A stretch of 64,000 bases of DNA from Adhaeribacter terrigena (GTDB lineage: Bacteria; Bacteroidota; Bacteroidia; Cytophagales; Hymenobacteraceae). Below the pieces are notes generated by a model. The model saw only the letters and a list, made by a program, of their open reading frames with translations. It was not told the DNA's origin and did no database searches. Both the position numbers and the translations under genes were made by a program. The stretch covers positions 124,001 through 188,000 of the forward strand of contig NZ_JAEHFX010000008.1 in NCBI RefSeq assembly GCF_016623615.1, read 5' to 3'. Position 1 is the stretch's first letter. Each line of letters opens with the position of its first letter. Below, one piece after another: positions 25,919 to 34,443 of this stretch.

Positions 25919-27334
25919 ATGCAAACAGGCCGCGTAAACGCTCCCGAACTCCTTTCTAAATCTGGCTGGCTGAACGCTGATAAAGCATATTCCCTTAAAG
26001 ACTTCAGAGGAAAATTTGTGCTGCTCGATTTCTGGACCTATGGCTGCATTAATTGCCAGCATATTCTGCCCGATCTGGAACGTCTGGAAGCAGAATTTCC
26101 GGAAAACCTGGTCGTGATCGGCGTGCATTCCGCCAAGTTCGATGCCGAAAAAAGCGACGAAGCCATCCGGAAAGCCATTCAGAAATTCGGCATAAAACAC
26201 CCCGTTATTAACGATGCCGATTTTAGTTTGTGGCGCCAATATGCCATCAATGCCTGGCCCACCATCGTGCTCATCGATCCGGACGGAAAAGTGATTGGGC
26301 AGCGCGCTGGCGAAGGTGTTTACGAAGTGGTAAAACCGAACCTGGATACGCGATTGCCGGATTTTGCCGATCGTCTGAACCGCGAAGTAATTAAGTTCCG
26401 GCCGGAAGAAAAAGAAAGAAGCCTGTTGTATTTTCCATCGAAGATCCTGGCGCAAAACGATTTCGTTTTCCTGGCCGACAGCGGAAATAACCGCATCCTG
26501 AAGCTGGACCTGAGCGGTAAAATTTTGGAAAAAATTGGCAGCGGTAAAGCCGGTTTCACGAACGGCAGTTTTGCCGAGGCCTCGTTTTTTGAACCGCACG
26601 GCATGGCCCTTTCCGGGAATTTTTTATTTGTAGCCGATACCAAAAACAACGCCATCCGGAAAATAGATCTGGAAAATAAAACCGTAGAAACGGCCGCCGG
26701 AAACGGGGAGCTGGGGTATTATTTCGGGGCCGAAAAATGGGGCGTGCCGGTGCAGCCGAATTCACCCTGGGATCTGGTAATAAATAATGAAGTAATGTAC
26801 ATTGCCAATGCCGGTAACCACCAGTTGCTGCAAATGAATTTGAATACTAATATGGTTATGCGCTTTGCCGGTACCGGCTCCGAAGCCTTGGTAAACGGCA
26901 ACTTACACGATGCGGCGTTTAATCAGCCCAGCGGCCTTGCGCTGCAAAACGAAAACCTCTACATAGCCGATGCCGAAGCCAGCGCCGTTCGTTGCCTGAA
27001 TCTGCATAACGGCGAAGTAAGCACGCTTTTAGGAATAGGGCTTTTCGATTTCGGCGATATGGACGGCGAAGCGGATATTGCTTTGCTGCAGCACGCCGTG
27101 GGCCTAACGGTGCGCGAAAATTGCCTCTATATTGCCGATACGTATAACGGAAAGATCAAAGTTCTTAACCTGGATACGAAACGAATTAAAACGCTGGCCG
27201 AAGGTTTTGCGGAACCGAACGATGTGAAATTTGTAGGGGAGGCGCTTTGGGTAAGCAGCACGAACAGCCATGAACTTTATAAGGTGAATCCGGAAACGGG
27301 GGAGAAAAACCGGCTTGAAGTAAGGGAAGGTTAG
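25919..27334 (+). CDS. Thioredoxin-fold and NHL-repeat protein (NHLRC2-like)
   Basis: A 471-residue soluble protein without signal peptide. The N-terminal 150 residues form a TlpA/AhpC-like thioredoxin domain: GKFVLLDFWTYGCINCQHIL with the CxxC pair C43 and C46, and the WPTIVLIDPDGKVIG strand. From about residue 170 on come NHL beta-propeller repeats (for example FVFLADSGNNRILKLDLSGK, FLFVADTKNNAIRKIDLENK, LYIADTYNGKIKVLNLDTK), about five or six blades. This architecture matches the NHLRC2 family; its redox partner is unknown. Divergent from nuoA with 200 bp between. Confidence 0.85.
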   Translation: MQTGRVNAPELLSKSGWLNADKAYSLKDFRGKFVLLDFWTYGCINCQHILPDLERLEAEFPENLVVIGVHSAKFDAEKSDEAIRKAIQKFGIKHPVINDADFSLWRQYAINAWPTIVLIDPDGKVIGQRAGEGVYEVVKPNLDTRLPDFADRLNREVIKFRPEEKERSLLYFPSKILAQNDFVFLADSGNNRILKLDLSGKILEKIGSGKAGFTNGSFAEASFFEPHGMALSGNFLFVADTKNNAIRKIDLENKTVETAAGNGELGYYFGAEKWGVPVQPNSPWDLVINNEVMYIANAGNHQLLQMNLNTNMVMRFAGTGSEALVNGNLHDAAFNQPSGLALQNENLYIADAEASAVRCLNLHNGEVSTLLGIGLFDFGDMDGEADIALLQHAVGLTVRENCLYIADTYNGKIKVLNLDTKRIKTLAEGFAEPNDVKFVGEALWVSSTNSHELYKVNPETGEKNRLEVREG

Positions 27335-27345
27335 TTTGCTTTAAG

Positions 27346-28225
27346 GAGTTTTTTAGGTTGAAAGCATAGCGTTTTTTTCTTGTCATCCCGACTCTTACTG
27401 TCATACCGACGATAGAAGGGATCTATTTAAGCTTAATGGTAAGTTGGCTCTTGGGTTTTTATGCCTAAAAAGATACCGTTTTTATAGTTTGCTACGGCTT
27501 TTAATTCATCACTTTAGTTTTTCAATGAAGCTTTCTCCCTCAAGCCGGGTGGCTTCGTTTCTGCGTTCGCGGCTGCAACCCTTCCTGCCCTTGCGGGCTG
27601 CCTCGTTCCTCGGCACCGGAAGTCTTGGAGGCCGCTCGCACAGAAACTGGTGTCAGATTCCCTTCGTAGCTCGCTTCTTTTTAGTCTACTTTCTTCAGAT
27701 AGCGTGATTTTCATGTGACGCTGCGCTGGCGAAAGGCGGAAGATCAATTATGCGTAAAAGTTCACCTCCTTTTTAAGTCTCAGATCCCGGAGAATTTCGG
27801 GATAGGGGTTGGGGGCAATGCCGTCAACATAAGAGAATCCATAGAAAATTATTGGGTCATTCTGAGCCTGTCGAAGAAACTTACGCGGAATTACAAGGGA
27901 ATTCGAGCGAAGCAATGAATTCCTTGCAGGTTCGGTACGCGTTAGTTCCCTCGGCTGCTACGCAGGGTCCTTTCGACTCTCGTCTCAGGAATGCTCGGGA
28001 TGACCAAATAATTATTTAAGTTGACGATATTTGGGGTTGGGGTGGTTGTATTACATTCAGAAAATTCCGATTCAGAAAATTCCGATTCAGAAAAGAATCC
28101 TTAAATTCTTGAATCCTACAAATCCCAATTGGCTTCGCCGAACTACGTTTCAGACAAAAATCCTGTCCATACCATAAATCCTGAAAAACGTGTTCAGACT
28201 TTATTGTCGTCTGCTTTAGCTGACG
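27346..28225 (+). repeat. Composite repeat, copy B, with nested MITE
   Basis: Motif copy 27346-27378, GTCATCCCGACTCTTACTG block with AGGGATCTATTTAAGCT (27381-27437), second motif 27452-27485 ending TACCGTTTTTATAG, GC-rich core about 27530-27735, a MITE-like element at 27857-28005, and the tail with GTTTCAGACAAAAATCCTG and GTCTGCTTTAGCTGACG to about 28225. The gap 27335-28390 holds no gene I can support. Confidence 0.75.
27857..28005. repeat. 149-bp MITE-like element nested in copy B
   Basis: GTCATTCTGAGCCTGTCGAA at the left and GCTCGGGATGAC (27994-28005) at the right; inside GGAATTCGAGCGAAGCAATG and GGTTCGGTACGCGTTAGTTC. Confidence 0.75.
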
Positions 28226-28390
28226 AAGTTTTTCCACCCTTCCGGCAAAAGTGAATTTGTGAATCCGGAAAAACGTTCTGACCTTGTAGTATGGAATGAG
28301 AGATACCGGAGTAGGGAATCAAACCGATTTTAGCTTGGAACTGCCGCAAATTCTTTCATTCAGTCATTCACGCATTCAGCCATTAGAAAT

Positions 28391-29299
28391 ATGTCTTTAT
28401 TATTTAACGATTTTGCCAGCTGGCAGAAACATTGCGAAGAAACGAACCAACCGCTTTATCAGCCGGTTTTAGAATACGAAATTGAACAGAAAGGCCGTAC
28501 CGAAGAACTGATCTGGGAAACCATGGCGCATGCTTATGCGGTAATGCAGGATGCCGTGAAAACCGGACTTTCCGAAGACATGCGTTCGCGTTCGGGCATG
28601 GTGAATAATGGCGCTAAAAAAGTGGCTGCTTCGCCGGTTACTACGCTTTCGCCGGAATTTAAAATGCTGATCACGCGGGCACTGGGGGCCAAGGAAGTGA
28701 ATTCGTGCATGGGTCGCGTGGTAGCCGCGCCTACGGCCGGGGCTTCGGGCATTTTGCCGGGCATTTTAACCACATTGCAGGATCTGCATAAACTCGACGA
28801 CCGGAAAATTCACGAAGGCTTGCTTATTGCGGCGGGAATTGCCCTGATCATCGAAACTAATGCTTCGTTGGCGGGTGCGGTAGGCGGTTGTCAGGCCGAA
28901 ACGGGAAGTGCGGCGGCTATGGGTGCGGGCGCTATTGTGTATTGCTTAGGCGGCAGCATCGACCAGGTTTTTGCGGCCGTCGCCATTACCATTCAGTGTA
29001 TGCTGGGTTTGGTTTGCGATCCGGTGGCGGGTCTGGTAGAAGTGCCCTGCATTGTGCGCAACGCCAGTGCGGCGGCTATTGCTTATTCTTCGGCCCAGAT
29101 CGCCATTGCGGGCGTAAACCCCGTTATTCCGGTAGACCAGTGCGTGGCTGCCTTAGGCGAAGTGGGGCAGAGCATGGAAACCAAATACAAGGAAACGGCT
29201 TTGGGTGGCTTGGCTAATACCGCGAAAGCCCGCGAAATTGAAAAGCTGGTGCTGGTGCAGGATGTGGAAATTCTGCCCGACGAAGATAATGCCGACTAA
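28391..29299 (+). CDS. sdaAA: L-serine ammonia-lyase, iron-sulfur type, alpha subunit
   Basis: A 302-residue enzyme subunit that deaminates L-serine to pyruvate and ammonia with an oxygen-sensitive [4Fe-4S] cluster. Family landmarks: NSCMGRVVAAPTAGASGILP (about residues 103-122), GGCQAETGSAAAMGAGAIV, and LVCDPVAGLVEVPCIVRNA. Cysteines in these three segments are the expected cluster ligands. The beta subunit gene is not adjacent. Followed by a repeat, a motif copy and a terminator. The short AT-rich leader TTCATTCAGTCATTCACG belongs to the AATTC/CATTC repeat family. Confidence 0.93.
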   Translation: MSLLFNDFASWQKHCEETNQPLYQPVLEYEIEQKGRTEELIWETMAHAYAVMQDAVKTGLSEDMRSRSGMVNNGAKKVAASPVTTLSPEFKMLITRALGAKEVNSCMGRVVAAPTAGASGILPGILTTLQDLHKLDDRKIHEGLLIAAGIALIIETNASLAGAVGGCQAETGSAAAMGAGAIVYCLGGSIDQVFAAVAITIQCMLGLVCDPVAGLVEVPCIVRNASAAAIAYSSAQIAIAGVNPVIPVDQCVAALGEVGQSMETKYKETALGGLANTAKAREIEKLVLVQDVEILPDEDNAD

Positions 29300-29355
29300 A
29301 TTGTTAAATGGTTGAATTGCTAAGTTGTTGATTGATTTAAAGTTTATTGTTGATT

Positions 29356-29385
29356 GACTTTTTTTACTCATGCAGATACCGTTTT
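29356..29385 (+). repeat. 30-bp dispersed motif copy
   Basis: GACTTTTTTTACTCATGCAG, ATACCGTTTTA; just ahead of the terminator of sdaAA. Confidence 0.6.
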
Positions 29386-29395
29386 ACGTAAGCGA

Positions 29396-29425
29396 AAGCC
29401 CGGGCGAAATTGTCCGGGCTTTTTT
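29396..29425 (+). terminator. Terminator after sdaAA
   Basis: AAAGCCCGG, loop GCGAAATTGT, CCGGGCTTT plus T-run, about 97 bp after the stop. Confidence 0.85.
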
Positions 29426-29439
29426 GTTAGATTAGGCTC

Positions 29440-29895
29440 ATGAAAGGCGAAAATTACCCCATGAAAGGCGAGAATTACGATGCGGTGGCGTACGGATTAA
29501 AAGTGTGGTTTACTACGCTTGTGCTGGCTACGTTCAATTATTTCGGAATCATTATTTATTTGCTGCCGGAGGCGCGCGTCTTGTCGTTTCAGGAAGCTGT
29601 GGTGCAGAGTTTCTGGGTGTGGGTGGCCGGTTTCTGGGGCTTTTTTCCTACGCTTTTATTTTTCCTGATAATGCAGAACCTGCTGCGGAATAAGTTGCGG
29701 AAAAGCGCAGCAGCCCGCAATTGGCTGGTTTTCAGCGGAACGGTTTTTACGGGCCTCAACGTGCTTATTGCCGGTTTGTATGCCGGCTTTCCGGCTTTGA
29801 TCTGGTGCGATGTCTGGAGTTGCGTATTTGCGTTTACGGCCACGTTCTGCGCTATTTTTATGCTGGCCGCCGTTTACTTCATGCCCTGGGATTAG
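29440..29895 (+). CDS. Four-helix membrane protein, unknown
   Basis: A 151-residue protein with four predicted membrane helices (about residues 19-42, 57-80, 96-115 and 121-147) and no recognised motif. The 5' end is a tandem duplication: ATGAAAGGCGAAAATTAC and ATGAAAGGCGAGAATTAC start 21 bp apart, giving MKGENYP then MKGENYD. Either ATG (29440 or 29461) could be used; translation from the second gives 144 residues. It begins 14 bp after the sdaAA terminator and is probably monocistronic. Confidence 0.65.
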   Translation: MKGENYPMKGENYDAVAYGLKVWFTTLVLATFNYFGIIIYLLPEARVLSFQEAVVQSFWVWVAGFWGFFPTLLFFLIMQNLLRNKLRKSAAARNWLVFSGTVFTGLNVLIAGLYAGFPALIWCDVWSCVFAFTATFCAIFMLAAVYFMPWD

Positions 29896-29927
29896 CTTCC
29901 AATCTCGTCAATTCAAGGAATTGTTAG

Positions 29928-30095
29928 GTCATTCTGAGCTTGCCGAAGAACCTAACGGGTACTGCTATGGAATTTGAGCGAAGTAAGGAATTCCTGGCGT
30001 TCAAGGGCTGAGGTTCGTTTTGTAGGGTTCGGTACGCCTTCGTTCTCTCAAGAGCTTCACTTGCAAGTTTCGCGCTACCTCGCGCTCGGGATGAC
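29928..30095. repeat. 168-bp MITE-like element
   Basis: GTCATTCTGAGC at 29928 and GCTCGGGATGAC at 30084-30095; the inside shares GGTACTGCTATGGAATT and GGTTCGGTACGC with relatives. The right part has a longer insert (CTCAAGAGCTTCACTTGC). The rest of the gap 29896-30429 shows a small inverted TAACCTGATAACC/GGTTATTATAACC-like stretch, a motif copy and no gene. Confidence 0.75.
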
Positions 30096-30150
30096 CAAAA
30101 TTAACCTGATAACCTTAGGATTAATAACCAGGTTATTATAACCTTAATAG

Positions 30151-30181
30151 CAGTTTTGGAAAGAAAAAGCATACCGTTTTT
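30151..30181 (+). repeat. 30-bp dispersed motif copy
   Basis: CAGTTTTGGAAAGAAAAAGC, ATACCGTTTTT. Confidence 0.65.
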
Positions 30182-30429
30182 AAGGTATTGAAGCGTTCCG
30201 GTTAACAAGCCGAAATAGAAACTGCTTCAGGATCAGGGCGTTTAAAGCTGCACGGTAAACTTGAGGATTGGGTGAACAGAAGTGAATAGCTGGTAAACAG
30301 ACTGTTTTATCTATGAATATTACAACTGCTGCCTGTAATAATCCGTAAATGTGGGTCTGTCGGCAAGCGAAGTTGAATCTAATTCTTGAATACCGGAAAC
30401 TAAACAAAGACTAACTTCGCTTCTGCTCC

Positions 30430-30624
30430 ATGAAAAAACTACCGGCCTATCTTTTGGTGTTTTGCCTTACGTTGCCTATTCATGCACGCCTGGCAAAAGC
30501 TCCTTCCGCAGAGAATTTGAATGCTGCTATTGCGCTCAACCATAAAAAGAAAAGCAAGTTCCTGGAAAAAGAAAAAAAGCCCCAGCCATATCCGGAACAA
30601 AATTATGGTCTCTATACCTTTTAG
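30430..30624 (+). CDS. Small basic exported protein
   Basis: A 64-residue precursor with a signal peptide (MKKLPAYLLVFCLTLPIHA) and a mature peptide of about 45 residues rich in Lys and Pro (HKKKSKFLEKEKKPQPYPEQ). I know no family. It resembles in style the products at 30859, 42207 and 42690, all short, exported and lysine-rich. The reading frame is short, so the call depends on the signal peptide and the good ATG. Confidence 0.5.
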   Translation: MKKLPAYLLVFCLTLPIHARLAKAPSAENLNAAIALNHKKKSKFLEKEKKPQPYPEQNYGLYTF

Positions 30625-30858
30625 CGTATAAAACATTATGGTTGGTAGAATTATAACCTTTTTTACGCGGTTGTCTTCAGCTGAAAACGGATATTTTAAG
30701 CAGGCATTTGGTCTGATAAGGGGTGAATTTCGGGGAATTTGAGGCTGCTTTTGGATTTCGGCAAGAAAAGGCTTTTGCTTTATTTGTATTGCTTGTTTCA
30801 GCCGGATTGTTTCTGCGCTGGTTCCGTAATAGAATGAAACAAACCAACGCCATGAACT

Positions 30859-31053
30859 ATGAAAACGCAATTTGTCTGTTACACGTTGGCTGCGCTACTG
30901 GCTTTGCCGGCGCTGCCTTCCGAAGCTACCCCGGTTCCTGAAAATACTAAAACCGAACTGAAGGCCACCACTTTTATCGGGAAGAAAAAACCGAAAAAAG
31001 TGAAAAAGCAAAAAAGAAAACATATGTACCGTCCGGGTGCCCGGCAAAACTAG
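30859..31053 (+). CDS. Small basic exported protein
   Basis: A 64-residue precursor: signal peptide MKTQFVCYTLAALLALPALP followed by SEATPVPENTK and a strongly basic tail (GKKKPKKVKKQKRKHMYRPG). Same general design as the protein encoded 235 bp upstream. The TAG stop is immediately followed by a dispersed motif and a hairpin that can end transcription from both sides. No known family. Confidence 0.55.
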   Translation: MKTQFVCYTLAALLALPALPSEATPVPENTKTELKATTFIGKKKPKKVKKQKRKHMYRPGARQN

Positions 31054-31080
31054 TTTTTAACCCCAAAACCCTACCGTTTT
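31052..31080 (+). repeat. 30-bp dispersed motif starting at a stop codon
   Basis: AGTTTTTAACCCC, AAAACCCTACCGTTTT; the AG at its start belongs to the TAG stop at 31051-31053. Confidence 0.7.
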
Positions 31081-31100
31081 CTAGCGGCAGGGTTTTTTTA
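31064..31100. terminator. Bidirectional hairpin between convergent genes
   Basis: CAAAACCCT at about 31064-31072 pairs with AGGGTTTTTTT at about 31090-31100; the left arm is the motif core itself. Serves the small exported gene on the plus strand and the membrane protein gene on the minus strand. Confidence 0.6.
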
Positions 31101-31110
31101 TGGGGAAATT

Positions 31111-32883
31111 TTATAAAACAGCGTAAAGATAAAGTGCCCGTAGCGCCGCAGGGTGCTCAAATTTCCGGATCAGCTTCAGGTTGCTGGCCGGCGCATTTTG
31201 CAGCAGGTAAGCCGAGATCAGATACTGGCCGTTCATGTTTTTCAGGGCCGCGTTATTCAGGGCAAAGTTTTGCAGCGCCGTTATTTTTTTATTATCGGGG
31301 AAGGTTTTTTCGGTTTCGGCGGCAAACAGGTAGCAGCGGGAGCCCCAGCCGTCGTAATAGTCCTGCCATTTCGGGTTTTTGGCTAATTCCGGGGCAATTA
31401 TTTCGCGGAACGCTTTTTTATAGCGCAGGGGGTAATTGTTCTGATAGCTGTCTAAGGTATAAAAACCGTTCAGCTGCGCCATAGCCGGGTAAATTCCCAA
31501 ACAAACCACCCGGTAACTGGCCTTGGGCCGGGCAATAACGCTATCGATCTGGTGAAACAAACCGGCTGAAACGTATTGTCTGTAGGTTATTACGTTGGGT
31601 TGTTTTTTAGTGAAGTTTCCGGCGAGCAAACGCAGGTTGGTGCGTAGTTCATTTTCGGCCTGCAGGTTGCTGCCCACGGTAAAACTGAGTTGCAGGGCCA
31701 GCAAAGCCAACACCATTTTCCGGCTGCGGAATTGCAGGTAAAGCGCGCCCAGGGCAAAGGTTAAAACCAGGTGCCAGAGCAGCGGCTGCAGAAAATAGAA
31801 ACGGCTTACGTTAAAAGTTTTCAGCAGCGTAACTTTTTCTTTCAGCGGAATAAGGCTGTTCCAGGTAAAGAAACCGAAGATCAGAGCAATAATGCCCAGC
31901 AGCACCAATAGGCCGAATAAGGGTTTGGTGAAACTATGTAAGCGCTTATACCAGGCCAGCAGAAAGGCCGTAATGCCCATGACCAAAATAAAAACATGCT
32001 GGCTGGCCACGTGGTATTGCCCGATCAGAAAATCGATGAGGGAGGCAAAAAGTGATTTGCCAAAGGGCTTGCTCAGCTGTACCAGATCCCAGCTTTCGCG
32101 GTGCGAAGGTTCTTTTTTCAGCAGCATGAGTTCCAGCAGGCGGTATTCCGAAAGGCAGTAGCAAACCGCCAGTAATACCAGGCCGGCCAGGAAATAAACG
32201 TTTAGCTGCCGGTCCCGGAAGGTATTCCATAAAAGCCAGATCCCGGCCGAAGCAATGATAAAAACCCCGGCTAGTGCAAACACCGAAGCAAACGCAAAAA
32301 AGACGATGTAAAGCAGGGAAAACAGCACCCGCCGCCGATTCTGCAAATTGAAGAAACAAGCCAGTAAGAGCGGCTGACCTGCGACCGAAAGCCCGTAAAT
32401 GCTGTAAAAAGGCAGTAAACTAAAGCACAGGGCAATGCCGAAAATAAGCAGTTTGCTGTGCTGTAAATATTGCCGGAAGTACCAATGCAGGAGCAGAAAC
32501 ATGCCCAGGAAAGCTACTGCATGCACCAGCGCTTCGGTTAAAATATAGGCTTTAAAAGGACTGAAAATGGTGAATAAAGCATAAACCAAATGCAGCTGGG
32601 TTGTCATGAAGCTAAGCGGCAGGCCGTTCATGATCTGCGGAACCACATCCGGGTTTTGATTATGCGCCAGCGCGAATCGCCACGGAATTTCCGAATCGAG
32701 GTTATCGTGGATGGTTACAAAGGAATCTTCGCCCAGAATAAGCCTGATGCTCAGGAAAAAAAACGCAATGCAAAGGGCGCCTAAAACGCCGGCATAAGCA
32801 AAATTGCGCGGCTGAAAAAATGCTTTGGAATTGCGGGAAGCTTCAGCGTGAACCTGCGGTGTTGGCGGCAAACGATTATCCAT
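31111..32883 (-). CDS. Polytopic membrane protein (possibly DUF6044)
   Basis: A 590-residue protein from ATG 32883, with an N-terminal helix (about residues 34-55), a conserved-looking loop GEDSFVTIHDNLDSEIPWRF, about ten further helices to residue 400 and a soluble C-terminal domain of about 180 residues (YYDGWGSRCYLFAAE). This resembles YfhO-type or GT-C-like membrane proteins and, from memory, DUF6044; no catalytic residues can be pointed to. Its ATG overlaps the last 8 bp of lutB, so the two are translationally coupled. Function unknown. Confidence 0.7.
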   Translation of the reverse strand: MDNRLPPTPQVHAEASRNSKAFFQPRNFAYAGVLGALCIAFFFLSIRLILGEDSFVTIHDNLDSEIPWRFALAHNQNPDVVPQIMNGLPLSFMTTQLHLVYALFTIFSPFKAYILTEALVHAVAFLGMFLLLHWYFRQYLQHSKLLIFGIALCFSLLPFYSIYGLSVAGQPLLLACFFNLQNRRRVLFSLLYIVFFAFASVFALAGVFIIASAGIWLLWNTFRDRQLNVYFLAGLVLLAVCYCLSEYRLLELMLLKKEPSHRESWDLVQLSKPFGKSLFASLIDFLIGQYHVASQHVFILVMGITAFLLAWYKRLHSFTKPLFGLLVLLGIIALIFGFFTWNSLIPLKEKVTLLKTFNVSRFYFLQPLLWHLVLTFALGALYLQFRSRKMVLALLALQLSFTVGSNLQAENELRTNLRLLAGNFTKKQPNVITYRQYVSAGLFHQIDSVIARPKASYRVVCLGIYPAMAQLNGFYTLDSYQNNYPLRYKKAFREIIAPELAKNPKWQDYYDGWGSRCYLFAAETEKTFPDNKKITALQNFALNNAALKNMNGQYLISAYLLQNAPASNLKLIRKFEHPAALRALYLYAVL

Positions 32884-34249
32884 TTTGTTCTTTCCACAGC
32901 TGGCGGAACGACTTTGGGGCAACCTGCAGCGGTTCGCGGCGCTTGCTCCAGGTGTCTTTCTGAATTTTCCGCAGTACGAAGTTCTTTAATCCGGCCGGTA
33001 CCATGTCCAGCATTTTAGGATGTTTCATGCCGTATTCCCAAAACCGGATCACGTAGCGTTCCTGCTTTTCTACCAGCCCTTCGTCTACGCTTTGCTTGCG
33101 GTTTAGCAGGAGCAAATTATGCAGGTTTATTTTTACCGGACAAACCGAAGTACAGGCACCGCAAAGCGAACTGGCAAAGCTTAAATGCTTGTTTTCGGCC
33201 ATGCCGCTCATGTGCGGTTCTATTACCGAACCGATGGGACCGGAATAGGTGGTTTCGTAGGTGTGGCCGCCGATGTTTTTGTAAACCGGGCACACGTTTA
33301 AACAAGCGCCGCAACGGATGCAGTTCAGCGCTTCGCGTTTTTCGGGCTGGGCCAAAAGGTTGGTACGGCCGTTGTCGAGCAGGATCACGTACATTTCTTC
33401 CGGACCGTCTTTTTCGTGGGGCTGGCGCGGGCCGGTAATTACAGTGTTGTAAACGGTAACCTGCTGGCCGGTGCCGCTGGTGCTCAGCAATGGCCAGAAA
33501 AGATCCAGATCCATGATAGAAGGCAGCATTTTTTCGATGCCCACCACTACAATGTGCGTTTTCGGAAAGGTGGTGCTCAGGCGCGCATTGCCTTCGTTTT
33601 CGGTAAGGGCAATGCCGCCCACGTCGGCGAGGAGAAAGTTGGCGCCGGTAATGCCTACTTCGGCCTGGGTGTATTTTTCGCGCAGCAAACGGCGGGCGGT
33701 TAAAACCAGCTGCTGGGCATCTTCGGTGGGCTGAATGCGGAGTTTTTTTACGAACAGGTCGGCGATGTCTTTTTTAGACATGTGCATAGCCGGCGTAACG
33801 ATGTGGTAGGGGCGCTGATCGGCTAACTGCACAATGTATTCGCCGAGATCGGTTTCTACTACGTCGATGCCGTTTTTCTCGAGGAAGTCGTTCAGGTGAA
33901 TTTCCTCGGTGATCATGGATTTGGATTTTACCACCGTGCGGGCTTTTTTCCGTTTCATGATTTGGCCGATCTCTTTTAAAGCTTCTTCGGCGTTTTGGGC
34001 CCAGATCACTTTGCCGCCGCGTTGGGTAAAGTTATTTTCGAACTCGATGAGGTATTTATCGAGGTTGTTGATGGCGGTGGTTTTGATGAAAGAAGCGCGT
34101 TGCCGGGCCAGTTCGTGGTTATCGTACTGGTGCATGCCTTTCTCTACGGCCGCGTTGTATTTGCCGATGTTGAACCGGATCTTTTTACGGTGTTCCAGAT
34201 CAAACGCCTTCGCTTCGGATTCTACTAAAAATTGTTTTAACCTGCTCAC
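32876..34249 (-). CDS. lutB: LutB-type L-lactate oxidation iron-sulfur protein
   Basis: A 457-residue protein with the LUD domain (about residues 60-300) and two ferredoxin-type [4Fe-4S] motifs near the C-terminus: CIRCGACLNVCPVY (about 310-323) and CGACTSVCPV (about 362-371). In the LutABC system such a protein passes electrons from lactate to the membrane. lutA and lutC are not adjacent, so they may be elsewhere. ATG at 34249. The next gene overlaps its 3' end. Confidence 0.88.
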   Translation of the reverse strand: MSRLKQFLVESEAKAFDLEHRKKIRFNIGKYNAAVEKGMHQYDNHELARQRASFIKTTAINNLDKYLIEFENNFTQRGGKVIWAQNAEEALKEIGQIMKRKKARTVVKSKSMITEEIHLNDFLEKNGIDVVETDLGEYIVQLADQRPYHIVTPAMHMSKKDIADLFVKKLRIQPTEDAQQLVLTARRLLREKYTQAEVGITGANFLLADVGGIALTENEGNARLSTTFPKTHIVVVGIEKMLPSIMDLDLFWPLLSTSGTGQQVTVYNTVITGPRQPHEKDGPEEMYVILLDNGRTNLLAQPEKREALNCIRCGACLNVCPVYKNIGGHTYETTYSGPIGSVIEPHMSGMAENKHLSFASSLCGACTSVCPVKINLHNLLLLNRKQSVDEGLVEKQERYVIRFWEYGMKHPKMLDMVPAGLKNFVLRKIQKDTWSKRREPLQVAPKSFRQLWKEQNG

Positions 34250-34256
34250 CTGTTGT

Positions 34257-34300
34257 TCAATTTGAAAATTTGGAGATTTGAAAATTTGGAAATGATTCTC
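34257..34300. repeat. AT-rich TTTGAAAATTTGG repeat
   Basis: TTTGAAAATTTGG occurs twice in a row around AGATTTGAAAATTTGG just upstream of lutB. The same family occurs at 25211-25250, 59478-59520 and 59641-59690. Confidence 0.55.
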
Positions 34301-34324
34301 AAATCAGAATTTGTACAAAGTTCG

Positions 34325-34356
34325 GAGTTTTTATGCCGAAAGCAATACCGTTTTTC
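34325..34356 (+). repeat. 30-bp dispersed motif copy
   Basis: GAGTTTTTATGCCGAAAGC, AATACCGTTTTTC; first of two tandem copies. Confidence 0.7.
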
Positions 34357-34360
34357 TTTA

Positions 34361-34390
34361 CAGTTTTTAGGGCTGAAAGGATAGCGTTTT
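34361..34390 (+). repeat. 30-bp dispersed motif copy
   Basis: CAGTTTTTAGGGCTGAAAGG, ATAGCGTTTT; second tandem copy, 5 bp after the first. Confidence 0.7.
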
Positions 34391-34443
34391 GTGATGGTTT
34401 ACGCCAATCTGGAGATTGGCTTTCCGCATAACGGAGTTCTTAA

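Noticed and set aside
27514-27747. 77-codon minus-strand ORF
   Set aside because: Same repeat core as above; no start signal or conserved ends.
30180-30407. 75-codon minus-strand ORF upstream of the small exported protein
   Set aside because: No signal peptide, no ribosome binding site and overlaps a repeat-rich gap; not supported.
30723-30941. 72-codon plus-strand ORF overlapping the small exported gene
   Set aside because: Begins with GTG in another frame and overlaps the better-supported gene at 30859.
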